A program made the translations under genes and the position numbers. The notes beneath the pieces are model-generated. The model was not told the DNA's origin. It was given only the letters and a program-made list of their open reading frames with translations, and searched no databases. From Ewingella americana (GTDB lineage Bacteria > Pseudomonadota > Gammaproteobacteria > Enterobacterales > Enterobacteriaceae), in NCBI RefSeq assembly GCF_006438725.1, contig NZ_RCZD01000002.1:1294-65293 (forward strand): DNA of 64,000 nucleotides. Reading direction: 5' to 3'. Below are positions 1-7,637 of this stretch, one piece after another. Positions within the stretch are counted from its first letter, which is position 1. Every line of letters begins with the position of its first letter.

Positions 1-391
1 TGTTGAAGGCGAGGATTAGCCATTAATCGGTCGACGCGTTTTATTTTATGTTTCACTTTTGCGGAACCGGGCAAATAGCGCCCTATGCTGGTGAGGGTTA
101 AAGATGCCCCGCGAACTAAAGTCATAGACATAGAAATCAAGGCGTCACGCCGATAAACATGAATATGGGAAAGGGATTTTTGGAGAAATTTCTGGCAAAC
201 TTGTGCGACAGGCATAGCCGGGGTCCTTTACTTTTTGTTGGCGCACGAAGTAGATCATATCCCGCTATGCCTGTCTGCATTTTGTGGGGAGCCATCAGGT
301 CCAGAGGCCCGCGCGACTGCGGGTCTCTGGTCGGTGTGGGCCGACGCCCACGACCTTGACCTTGAATTTGAATTTAAAATGAAATTTGTAA
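1..391. other. Left-edge non-coding region with one repeat arm
   Basis: No convincing complete gene lies here. Bases 1-19 could end a plus-strand frame (TAG at 17-19), or a minus-strand gene could begin with the ATG complement at 21-23; seven codons are too few to decide. A perfect 12-bp inverted repeat (GACAGGCATAGC at 207-218, its complement at 264-275, 45-base loop) precedes a partial arm of the large palindromic repeat family (301-380). The apparent plus-strand frames across 159-672 are shadows of the repeat and of the acetyltransferase gene on the other strand. Confidence 0.5.
301..390. repeat. Solo arm of the large palindromic repeat family
   Basis: A 12-bp stem (CCAGAGGCCCGC / GCGGGTCTCTGG, 301-330, one G-T pair) with loop GCGACT is followed by a GTGGGC-CGAC-GCCCAC hairpin (336-351) and an AT-rich stretch of TTGAATTT-type units. 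This order and orientation match the right end of the full element at 57.8 kb. The left half of the element is absent, so this is a partial or decayed copy that abuts the stop codon of the acetyltransferase gene at 392. Confidence 0.75.
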
Positions 392-925
392 TTAAAGCAC
401 CTTGTACATCACTGTCGTCGACTCCAATTCCCCCTCTGTGGAAACGGCATAAACCGGAATTCGCCCCGCCACTTTATATTCCAGCGAGGTGTATAACCCC
501 TCGGCGGCACCGCCGGAAATGGTGTCCAGCACCAGCAGAGTTTTGCCCGCGCTGCGCGCGACCAGCTCAATGGCCACCATCAGCGAACGGGCGATACCCA
601 GACGGCGGGCGTCGGGGTGAACCATCAGCTTATTCACATCGCCACGATGGGTTCCGTTGGCAGGCTGGCTGACAGCCAGTTGCACCGTACCCACAATCTT
701 GCCGTTCAGCCGCGCCACCAGCAAACGGCGCTCTCCTGACATGAAGGCAGAAATGAGTTTCTGCCAAAACACCAGCGCCTGGGCGTGCCCGAAAGGCGGA
801 ACAAAACCGATACTCGCCCCCTGCGCTACCGCCTGATCCAGCGTTTCAGCCAGTTGATTCAGGTCATCGGCGCTGAGATCGCCGTCAAACACTTCGGTCA
901 CAACCACTTCATTTTTTTTCGACAT
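392..925 (-). CDS. GNAT family N-acetyltransferase
   Basis: This 177-residue protein carries one Gcn5-related acetyltransferase domain. Visible marks are the beta-strand segment LLVARLNGKIVGTVQLAV (about residues 68-85) and the acetyl-CoA-binding motif A, DARRLGIARSLM (about 103-115, R-x-x-G-x-A pattern), followed by a typical alpha-helix and the LYTSLEYK segment. The family transfers an acetyl group from acetyl-CoA to an amine; the substrate cannot be read from the sequence. It lies 33 bases after the XRE-cupin regulator gene on the same strand, so the two are probably co-transcribed and the regulator may control it. The start ATG (925) gives a full-length domain. The function beyond family level is unknown. 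Confidence 0.85.
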   Translation of the reverse strand: MSKKNEVVVTEVFDGDLSADDLNQLAETLDQAVAQGASIGFVPPFGHAQALVFWQKLISAFMSGERRLLVARLNGKIVGTVQLAVSQPANGTHRGDVNKLMVHPDARRLGIARSLMVAIELVARSAGKTLLVLDTISGGAAEGLYTSLEYKVAGRIPVYAVSTEGELESTTVMYKVL

Positions 926-958
926 GCTGCTTGCCTCTGGGGTGACGGGTGGAGGATT

Positions 959-1537
959 TTAAGGCCGGGAGATGGCGATAACGTAGTGCGCGTCATCCGG
1001 CCCGTGAACGTGAAAGGATGACGTGCCGAACAGGTGGAAGCGCAGACTGTCACCCTTTTCCAGCCGGAAATGGCGCTGATCGAGTGTCAGTTCCAGCACG
1101 CCTTCAAGCAGCCAGATATGCTGCTCCAGGCCAGCCACCGGCGGTGAATCATAGGAGATTGTCGCACCGGCTTTAAGCTTTCCGGCCATCAGTTCAGCGC
1201 GAAAACCGTGGGCCGGTGGCGAAACCGAACGTCTTTCGAAACCGGTGTCCGTATCCCGCCATACCGACTGCTGCCCGTGGCGGATAAGCTCCGGCGGGTT
1301 GTCCTCCAGCGCCATCAACAGGCGGGAAGTGGTTAACCCATAAGCTGCACTGAGTTTGCCGAGCAGTGAGGCGGTCGGGCTGTTCTCCCCGCGCTCAATG
1401 CGCGACAACGTCGCCCGGCTGATACCGGTCTTTGCCGACAACACTTCCAGCGACCATCCCTGATTGACCCGCAGATACGCCAGCCTTTCCGCCAGCCGCA
1501 TGTCGTCGTTCAGATGCTCCTCTTCCACAGTTCTCAC
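959..1537 (-). CDS. XRE-family regulator with C-terminal cupin domain
   Basis: The protein (192 residues from a GTG start at 1537) has an N-terminal XRE helix-turn-helix (about residues 15-68, with the recognition-helix segment ISRATLSRIERGENSP) and a C-terminal cupin_2 fold (about 118-190, HIWLLEGVLELTLD and YVIAI strands). Such HTH-cupin proteins are one-component regulators in which the cupin binds a small ligand; many repress neighbouring transport or amine-metabolism genes. An alternative ATG at 1501 would shorten it by 12 residues and has a GGAG about 15 bases upstream; the GTG has only weak Shine-Dalgarno support. It precedes the acetyltransferase gene in the same direction. Ligand and targets are unknown. 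Confidence 0.85.
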   Translation of the reverse strand: MRTVEEEHLNDDMRLAERLAYLRVNQGWSLEVLSAKTGISRATLSRIERGENSPTASLLGKLSAAYGLTTSRLLMALEDNPPELIRHGQQSVWRDTDTGFERRSVSPPAHGFRAELMAGKLKAGATISYDSPPVAGLEQHIWLLEGVLELTLDQRHFRLEKGDSLRFHLFGTSSFHVHGPDDAHYVIAISRP

Positions 1538-1727
1538 CTTTCAATAAATTCCCAATATCGAGAATTTATTTCATATATGAGATTTTCGCAAGAGTCATTC
1601 CGTGAATAAATGTTGTTGGTTAATCCAACCCGCAGCGGTTGAAGTTGTACAACAACAATAAGCTTGTACAAGTTTATCTATACCAGCTAGAGTAAATATT
1701 AACGGTATGAATATTTCGGAAGGTTTT

Positions 1728-2510
1728 ATGTCTCTGTACAGCATCGGCGAAGTCGCCCGTATTTGTGGTATCAATCCCGTCACCCTGCGTGCGTGGCAGC
1801 GCCGCTATGGCCTGCTTAAACCTCAGCGCACCGAAGGCGGCCACCGGCTATTTGGTGACCAGGATCTCGATACCATCCGCGTCATTTTGTCGTGGATCAA
1901 TCGGGGCGTGCCGGTCGGGCAGGTTAAAGCCTTACTGGAAGGCAAAGTTGAACCACTACCGAATAGCTGGTCACAGTCGGAACATCGCCTGCTGGATGCA
2001 TTGCAAAATAACAATATGCAGAAAGTGCGTCAGTTGCTCAGCGAACTGGGCCGTGACTACCCGGCCAACGCGCTGGTCAATAATGTACTGCGCCCACTGC
2101 GTTCCCGGCTCAGTTCCGGCGGCCCTTCATTGATGCTGCTGCGCAACTTGCTGGACGGCATCCTGATTGAACACACAGTGATGTGCCTGAATGCCGCCCG
2201 TAAAAAACCCGGCGTGCGGGTCGTGCTGTTGGGATGGGGGCCGATGGACAACACCGAACTCTGGCTTGAAGCCATTATTCGTAGCGAAGAAGGCGTGCAG
2301 ATTGACGTGCTGCCGCAGCCACTTGATGAACCGTATTTGGACAACATCAGCGCGCATCAGATTCTGTTGTGGTCCGAGGGCAGGCTGACCCGCTTGCAGA
2401 AAAATAAAATGATCCAGTGGCGCGAGCAGGGTCTGTCTGTCGGCTTGCTCGGCAGCGCTGCGCTGCTTACTGAATCTGACCCCCGCCAAGGAGACAATCA
2501 TGACCTCTAG
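1728..2510 (+). CDS. MerR-family regulator with degenerate B12-binding-type domain (MlrA/BluR-like)
   Basis: A MerR winged helix (residues 1-70: YSIGEVARICGINPVTLRAWQRRYGLL, then TEGGHRLF) is followed by a helical linker and a C-terminal domain shaped like the cobalamin-binding domain of CarH/LitR. In CarH the B12 ligand lies in a D-x-H-x-x-G motif. The matching stretch here reads MDNTELWLE, so the ligand histidine and the glycine are missing, as in MlrA and BluR of E. coli. The start is the ATG at 1728, preceded by GGAAGG (1718-1723); the upstream in-frame ATG at 1707 has no such site. Its 3' end overlaps the next gene by 11 bases, so it heads the lipid-modification operon and probably controls it. 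Confidence 0.85.
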   Translation: MSLYSIGEVARICGINPVTLRAWQRRYGLLKPQRTEGGHRLFGDQDLDTIRVILSWINRGVPVGQVKALLEGKVEPLPNSWSQSEHRLLDALQNNNMQKVRQLLSELGRDYPANALVNNVLRPLRSRLSSGGPSLMLLRNLLDGILIEHTVMCLNAARKKPGVRVVLLGWGPMDNTELWLEAIIRSEEGVQIDVLPQPLDEPYLDNISAHQILLWSEGRLTRLQKNKMIQWREQGLSVGLLGSAALLTESDPRQGDNHDL

Positions 2511-2955
2511 CCCTACTGATACCAACGACCTGATGGGTCCTCTCGAACGGCTGGCTGATTTTTATCGTCAGCTTGATGACAGCCAACTGCCACAGTTGTC
2601 GCGCATTTATCACCCACAGATTGAATTTATTGATCCCGTCGGTCAGCACCACGGCGTGGATGCGCTGGAGCATTACTTCCGACAGTTGCTGAAAACCATG
2701 AATTACTGCCGTTTTGATGTCCAGCGGACACTGTGCAATGGCAGCGAAGCCACACTGTTATGGCGTATGGACTATTCCCACCCTTCACTGAATAAGGGCC
2801 AGGATTTGTCGCTCGACGGGATCAGCCATCTGCGGCTGGCCGACGATCTGATTATCTATCAGCGCGACTATTACGATTTGGGGGCCATGTTATATGAGCA
2901 TATTCCGATGCTGGGAACCGCCGTCAAAGCGTTAAAGACAAGGTTGAAATCATGA
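2500..2955 (+). CDS. NTF2-like/SnoaL-like protein of the lipid operon
   Basis: The 151-residue protein shows the NTF2-like (SnoaL) pattern: an N-terminal helix ending in FYRQLDDSQLPQLSRIYHP, then IEFIDPVGQHHGVDALEHYFRQLL and alternating strands (WRMDYSHP, DGISHLRLADDLIIYQRDYYD). Members are cone-shaped alpha+beta folds that work as small isomerases or as accessory subunits; no catalytic residues can be assigned. AAGGAG lies six bases before the ATG. The gene overlaps the MerR gene upstream and shares ATGA with the SDR gene downstream, so translation is coupled along the operon. This small protein is a common member of the CFA-like/DUF1365 gene sets as I recall them. Its biochemical role is not known. 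Confidence 0.8.
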   Translation: MTSSPTDTNDLMGPLERLADFYRQLDDSQLPQLSRIYHPQIEFIDPVGQHHGVDALEHYFRQLLKTMNYCRFDVQRTLCNGSEATLLWRMDYSHPSLNKGQDLSLDGISHLRLADDLIIYQRDYYDLGAMLYEHIPMLGTAVKALKTRLKS

Positions 2956-3668
2956 GTCATGTCTTGATTACCGGTGCCAGTTCCGGCATTGGTAAACAGC
3001 TGGCGTTGGACTATGCCGCCGACGGCTGGAAAGTGACCGCCTGCGGGCGTGAACACGCCAGGCTCGAAGCACTGAATATGGCCAACCCGGCTATCGACAC
3101 CCTGAGTTTCGATATGACCGATCTGACTTTAGCCCGCCAGGCCCTCGCCTGGATCCAGGCTGACCTGATTATTTTGTGTGCAGGAACCTGCGAATACCTG
3201 GACAACGGCGTCGTCGATGCAGAGAAAGTGACGCGGGTCATGAACACCAATGTGATCGGCCCGATCAACTGCCTTGACGCCCTGCTGCCGGGTTTGCAAA
3301 CCGGTGCGCGTGTGGTGCTGGTCGGATCAACCGCTTCGCTGGTGCCGTTGCCACGAGCCGAGGCCTATGGCGCATCCAAAGCAGCGTTGGCCTATTTCGC
3401 CCGCTCTCTGGCGCTTGATCTTGCCCCGCGTGGGATCCACGTTTCATTTGTCATGCCCGGCTTTGTCAAAACGCCGCTGACCGAGCGCAACGATTTCCCG
3501 ATGCCGATGATGGTCAGCGCCGAGAAAGCCTCTCAATATATCCGTGATGGTCTGGCACGCCAAGCCAGTGAAATTGCCTTCCCGCCGCTGTTTGCGTGGT
3601 TGCTAAAAACGGTCACCCTGCTGCCCCTGGCATGGCAAAAACGACTGACCCAACGGCTGGTAAGGTAA
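2952..3668 (+). CDS. Short-chain dehydrogenase/reductase
   Basis: A classical 238-residue SDR. The cofactor motif TGASSGIG lies at about residues 7-14, an NxxG-type strand reads LCAGTCEY, the active-site serine is in VLVGSTASLV, and the catalytic pair is YGASK (YxxxK). The C-terminus carries FVMPGFVKTPLT, typical of the substrate loop. It is predicted to be a cytosolic NAD(P)(H)-dependent oxidoreductase acting on a lipid-derived keto or hydroxy group, judged from its operon partners; the substrate itself is not shown by sequence. The start ATG overlaps the stop of the previous gene (ATGA) and the next gene follows after seven bases. Confidence 0.9.
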   Translation: MSHVLITGASSGIGKQLALDYAADGWKVTACGREHARLEALNMANPAIDTLSFDMTDLTLARQALAWIQADLIILCAGTCEYLDNGVVDAEKVTRVMNTNVIGPINCLDALLPGLQTGARVVLVGSTASLVPLPRAEAYGASKAALAYFARSLALDLAPRGIHVSFVMPGFVKTPLTERNDFPMPMMVSAEKASQYIRDGLARQASEIAFPPLFAWLLKTVTLLPLAWQKRLTQRLVR

Positions 3669-3675
3669 CCGACTG

Positions 3676-4989
3676 ATGAAAATTGCTATTATCGGCAGCG
3701 GTATTTCCGGGCTGAGCTGCGCCTGGATGTTGTCCCGCCAGTCACCCGACTGTGCTGTTACCGTATTTGAAGCCAGTGAAACACTTGGCGGCCACACGGC
3801 CACAGTGGATATTTCCCTCGACGGCCGTGACTACGCCATTGATACCGGGTTCATCGTTTACAACACGCGGACTTACCCGAACTTCATCGCCCTGCTGGAC
3901 GAGTTAGGTTTGCAGGGGCAACCAACCGAAATGAGTTTTTCGGTACGCAATCCGCAAAGTGGAATGGAGTACAACGGGCATACGCTGAATACACTTTTCG
4001 CCCAGCGCGGCAACGTTTTCAAACCGAGATTCTGGCGTTTTCTGCGCGAAATTTTACGTTTCAATGCATTGTGCAAACAGCAGCTGAACAACCCGAATAA
4101 TGACGAAGTGACCCTCGGCGATCTGCTGGATCAGAACCAGTTTTCTGAGTTCTTCGCCCTGCATTATGTCCTGCCGATGGGCGCGGCTATCTGGTCATCT
4201 TCACTGGGAGATATGATCCAATTCCCACTGTCACTCTTTCTGCGTTTCTTCGAAAACCACGGTCTGCTGGACGTCGCCAACCGTCCGCAGTGGATGGTGG
4301 TGCCCGGCGGCTCGCGGGAATATATTCGCCGGATGCAGCAGAAACTCCCTGCCCATGTTGAATTACTGACTGCCACACCGGTGCGTAGCGTGTTCCGCCA
4401 TGCCGCGGGCGTCACGCTGCAAACCCCACGTGGTGCGGAGCATTTCGATCAGGTGATTTTCGCCTGCCACTCGGATCAGGCACTGGCGTTGCTCGGCGAG
4501 AATGCCAGCGATGATGAAAAAGAGATCCTTGGCGCGCTGCCGTACCAGTCCAACGACATCATTCTGCACACCGATACGCGCCATCTGCCAAAGCAGAAAC
4601 GGGCATGGGCCAGTTGGAATTACCTGCTGCCGGTGGAAGACCCGACGGTCCGGGAGCGCCAGGCCAGCGTGACTTACAACATGAATATCTTGCAGGGCCT
4701 GTATTCACCGCACACCTTCTGCGTGTCGCTGAACCCGGCCACGCCGGTAGACGAAAGCAAAATCCTGTTCCGCGTCCAGTACATGCATCCGGTACTTAAC
4801 CTCGCCAGTCATGACGCCCAACAGCAACGTGGCTGGATCAACGGCCATCACCACAGTTGGTTCTGCGGCGCTTATTGGTACAACGGGTTTCATGAAGACG
4901 GCGTAAACAGCGCCCGCGACGTCGTCGACCAGCTGCTAAAAAGTCCAGCGCACACGCGTCAAGCGCACTCTAAACCGGTGGCGTCATGA
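3676..4989 (+). CDS. FAD-dependent amine-oxidase-like flavoprotein
   Basis: The 437-residue protein begins directly with a dinucleotide-binding beta-alpha-beta motif (IAIIGSGISGLSCAWML, residues 3-19) and the FAD motif ETLGGHTATVD, which place it in the NAD(P)-binding/amine-oxidase-like flavoprotein family. The rest matches the family found next to DUF1365 and CFA-like methylases (WMVVPGGSREYIRRM and FCGAYWYNGFHEDGVNSA near the C-terminus). Such proteins are thought to oxidise or desaturate lipid acyl chains in light- or singlet-oxygen-induced operons, and comparable flavoproteins take part in furan fatty acid synthesis in alpha-proteobacteria. No signal peptide is seen. The gene overlaps the DUF1365 gene by four bases. 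Confidence 0.88.
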   Translation: MKIAIIGSGISGLSCAWMLSRQSPDCAVTVFEASETLGGHTATVDISLDGRDYAIDTGFIVYNTRTYPNFIALLDELGLQGQPTEMSFSVRNPQSGMEYNGHTLNTLFAQRGNVFKPRFWRFLREILRFNALCKQQLNNPNNDEVTLGDLLDQNQFSEFFALHYVLPMGAAIWSSSLGDMIQFPLSLFLRFFENHGLLDVANRPQWMVVPGGSREYIRRMQQKLPAHVELLTATPVRSVFRHAAGVTLQTPRGAEHFDQVIFACHSDQALALLGENASDDEKEILGALPYQSNDIILHTDTRHLPKQKRAWASWNYLLPVEDPTVRERQASVTYNMNILQGLYSPHTFCVSLNPATPVDESKILFRVQYMHPVLNLASHDAQQQRGWINGHHHSWFCGAYWYNGFHEDGVNSARDVVDQLLKSPAHTRQAHSKPVAS

Positions 4990-5702
4990 ACAGCACGCTG
5001 TACGTCGGCGGGGTGCGTCATCGCCGGTTTACACCGGTAGAACACCATTTCGACTACGCGATTTTTATGCCGCTTATCGATCTCGATGAGCTGGATCAGC
5101 TGCATCAGGTTGGGATCCGGCTGGAGACGTTTTCCGCCGCCAGCTTCCGGCGCAGCGATTATCTGGGCGGCGGTGACATTAAAACCAAAGCCCAGGATCG
5201 CATTGCCGAACTGACCGGTGTCCGGCTGACAGGCCGGGTGATGCTGCTGTGTCAGCTACGCTATTTCGGGTTGTATTTTAATCCGGTCAATTTTTACTAC
5301 TTATATGACAGCAACGATGTATTGCGCTGGATGCTGACCGAGGTGCGCAATACGCCGTGGAACGAACGTCACACTTACGCCGTCTTGCCAGACGGCAGCC
5401 TGCCGGTCGCCAAAGCGTTTCATGTTTCGCCATTCAACCCGATGGACATGGTTTATCACTGGCAGCTGACCCCGCCCGGAAAACAGTTACGCGTACATAT
5501 AGAGAACCACCGCAAAACGCGGGAGTTCGATGCCACGCTGACCCTCAAAGCCCAGCCGCTGACCCGCCAGACCTTGCGCAAACAGCTCTGGCGACTGCCG
5601 TTAATGACCGGTAAAACCGCCGTCACCATCTACTTGCAGGCGGTAAAACTGTGGCTCAAACGCACGCCTGTTTATTCTCACCCTCCCGCTGATAAGGACT
5701 GA
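4986..5702 (+). CDS. DUF1365 family protein
   Basis: This 238-residue protein matches DUF1365 from its start: MNSTLYVGGVRHRRFTPVEH, then FDYAIFMPLIDLDEL and the conserved core LRYFGLYFNPVNFYYLYD (about residues 92-110), followed by EVRNTPWNERHTYAV. The histidines and aromatic residues in this core are the family hallmark. No enzymatic activity has been firmly established, to my knowledge; the family nearly always sits between an amine-oxidase-like flavoprotein and a CFA-like methyltransferase, as it does here. The start codon overlaps the flavoprotein stop (ATGA). An AAGGA precedes the next start by a few bases, so the pair is co-translated. Confidence 0.9.
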   Translation: MNSTLYVGGVRHRRFTPVEHHFDYAIFMPLIDLDELDQLHQVGIRLETFSAASFRRSDYLGGGDIKTKAQDRIAELTGVRLTGRVMLLCQLRYFGLYFNPVNFYYLYDSNDVLRWMLTEVRNTPWNERHTYAVLPDGSLPVAKAFHVSPFNPMDMVYHWQLTPPGKQLRVHIENHRKTREFDATLTLKAQPLTRQTLRKQLWRLPLMTGKTAVTIYLQAVKLWLKRTPVYSHPPADKD

Positions 5703-5704
5703 CG

Positions 5705-6934
5705 ATGAGCAATCCCGATGTACAGCTTGTCCGTAATGGCGCAGAAAACCGTCGCAGCAAAACGGCACGCAGTGTGATTCTCAGCGTCCTGAAACAGCTG
5801 AGCGGTGCCGGTTTAACGATTCAGGAGCCGGGAGCGGAGCCGCTGTTTTTCGGCGATGAGAGTGCGCCGTTGCAAGGCGTGATTGAAGTCCAGCAGTTGC
5901 GCGCCTATCGCCGTGTATTGCTGGGAGGCAGCATTGCGGCCGGTGAAAGTTTCATCGATGGCGACTGGACGACCCCAAACCTGACCGCCGTACTGCAATT
6001 ACTGGCCGAAAACCTCGGACTGGTTGATAAAATAGGAGCCCGCCTGAGCTGGCTGAGCGCGCCGGTGCACGGCCTGATCCACTTGCTGCGCAGCAATAGC
6101 CGTAAGCAGGCGCGCAAAAATATCTCGGCACATTATGACCTCGGTAATGACTTCTATCAGGGCTTTCTCGACAGCCAGATGCTCTATTCTTCGGCCTGGT
6201 ATCAGGAACCGCAGATGACGCTCGAGCAGGCGCAACAGGCAAAAATGCGTCGCCTGTGCGAGCAATTGCAACTGCGCCCCGGGGATCATCTGCTGGAAAT
6301 TGGTACCGGCTGGGGCGCAATGGCGGAATTCGCCGCACGCGAATACGGTTGTCAGGTCACCACCACCACCATTTCCCGCGAACAGTATGATTTTGCCGTA
6401 CATCGTATGGAAAAAGCCGGGCTGAGCGACCGGGTCACCGTGCTATTTGAAGACTATCGCGCACTGCGCGGCCAGTACGACAAACTGGTGTCTATCGAGA
6501 TGATCGAAGCGGTCGGTAAACGTTATTTACCCACCTTTTTCAAACGCTGCAATGCACTGTTAAAGCCCCAGGGGCGCATGGCGATTCAGGCCATCACCAT
6601 CGCGGATCAACGCTATAAGTATTACAGCCGCAATGTGGACTTCATTCAGCGCTATGTTTTCCCCGGCGGTTTCCTGCCCTCGATCACCGCCATGAGCGAG
6701 GCCATGACCCGTCACACCGGTCTGGTGGTACGCGACCTGTTTGATATCGGCTCCGACTACGCCCGCACGTTGCACGAATGGCGCGAGCGTGTCGTCAGCT
6801 ACTGGAACCAGCAAACCTCACCCGACAGCGATGATCGCTTCAAACGGCTTTGGCTGTTTTATCTGTGCTACTGCGAGGCGGGTTTCCGGGCGCGCACCAT
6901 CAGTACCGTGCAGATGACCGCAGAGAGGCGCTAG
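5705..6934 (+). CDS. Cyclopropane-fatty-acyl-phospholipid synthase-like methyltransferase
   Basis: The 409-residue protein is a CFA-synthase-family enzyme. It has an N-terminal membrane-association domain, the conserved ISAHYDLGNDFYQGFLD block (about residues 139-155), the S-adenosylmethionine motif LLEIGTGWGAMAEFAA (about 197-212), VSIEMIEAVGKRY and the FIQRYVFPGGFLPS segment. The family adds a methylene or methyl group from SAM to double bonds of membrane phospholipid acyl chains at the inner face of the membrane. Because it is grouped with a flavoprotein and DUF1365 rather than standing alone like housekeeping cfa, it may make a methylated or furan-type acyl chain; that is inference. It closes the operon, and a large palindromic repeat follows at once. 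Confidence 0.9.
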   Translation: MSNPDVQLVRNGAENRRSKTARSVILSVLKQLSGAGLTIQEPGAEPLFFGDESAPLQGVIEVQQLRAYRRVLLGGSIAAGESFIDGDWTTPNLTAVLQLLAENLGLVDKIGARLSWLSAPVHGLIHLLRSNSRKQARKNISAHYDLGNDFYQGFLDSQMLYSSAWYQEPQMTLEQAQQAKMRRLCEQLQLRPGDHLLEIGTGWGAMAEFAAREYGCQVTTTTISREQYDFAVHRMEKAGLSDRVTVLFEDYRALRGQYDKLVSIEMIEAVGKRYLPTFFKRCNALLKPQGRMAIQAITIADQRYKYYSRNVDFIQRYVFPGGFLPSITAMSEAMTRHTGLVVRDLFDIGSDYARTLHEWRERVVSYWNQQTSPDSDDRFKRLWLFYLCYCEAGFRARTISTVQMTAERR

Positions 6935-7637
6935 CCCTCCCTGGGCTGCCGCCCAAACCTGCTTTTAAATTCAAAGTCGCGGGCATCGGCCCACACCGGT
7001 GAACCTTGGGCCGCCGCCCAAACCCGCTTTTAAATTCAAATTCCAGTTCAAGACCGTGGGCGTCGGCCCACACCGACCAGAAGGCGGCCAGTCGCCGCCG
7101 CCCTCTGGACTCCCGGGCTTTTTAATGGAACACCGGCAGCTGCGCTGGTCACAATGGCCGTGTTTCAGGTATTTCCGTTATAGCCGCAAACTCCGCCGCT
7201 GCGCGGTAATCTCAGTTCGGGCTTCAACCCGCGTAAAACCCCACGCGGTTTTGCGCCTCTCCCTCGACGTCGTTTTGAACGCGGCCGAAGATTTTTCAAA
7301 TTCAAATTCAAATTTAAATTTAAATTTAAATTCAAAACCAGTGTGGTGTTGACCTTCAAAATGTTGGGGCCGCATTCAAAAATGACGCTGAGCAAGCGGT
7401 TCGAGACCATAGGCTCGAAACCCACAGCGAAGGTACCGCCTAAGCGGCGACATTTTGCGGCTGTCACTGAGATACCTGAAACACGGCCATCCCGATTCAG
7501 CGATAGCGCGCAGTTAAAAAAACGCAGGATTCCAAAGGAGGTTCGTTTAAACCTCCTTTGGGCCCGTGTGGGCGGCGAGCCCACGGTTTTGAACTGGAAT
7601 TTGAATTTAAAAGCGCCTTTGGGCAGCCGCCCAGAAA
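6935..7637. repeat. Large palindromic repeat element, copy 1
   Basis: The whole gap between two convergent genes is one structured element. Outer hairpins lie at 7077-7108 (12-bp stem, one mismatch) and 7532-7561 (perfect 12-bp stem CCAAAGGAGGTT / AACCTCCTTTGG), 485 bases end to end. Between them are inverted inner arms (CACAATGGCCGTGTTTCAG-type sequence at 7147-7168, complement at 7476-7490) and mid-element TTCAAA/TTTAAA hexamer runs (about 7298-7342). Outside lie GTGGGC-N4/5-GCCCAC hairpins and AT-rich hexamers; a shortened duplicate of the left flank precedes it at 6950-7010. Frames across it are not genes. It resembles no REP or ERIC unit I know. Confidence 0.85.

Noticed and set aside
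159-672. Plus-strand frames across the left edge
   Set aside because: They cross the repeat arm and run antisense to the acetyltransferase gene, with arginine- and proline-rich translations typical of shadow frames.
5705-6934. Calling the methylase the housekeeping cfa gene
   Set aside because: Its operon context (flavoprotein, DUF1365) is that of specialised CFA-like methylases; the true cfa usually stands alone.
7290-7342. CRISPR-like repeated units
   Set aside because: The units are tandem hexamers without spacers, and no cas gene is near.
7165-7584. Minus-strand frame of 139 codons, and similar frames at 6999-7375, 14946-15177 and 57249-57604
   Set aside because: They lie inside the palindromic elements, contain hexamer-run translations such as FKFKFKFEFEFE and FKFNFNFKFKFK, overlap on both strands and have no ribosome sites.
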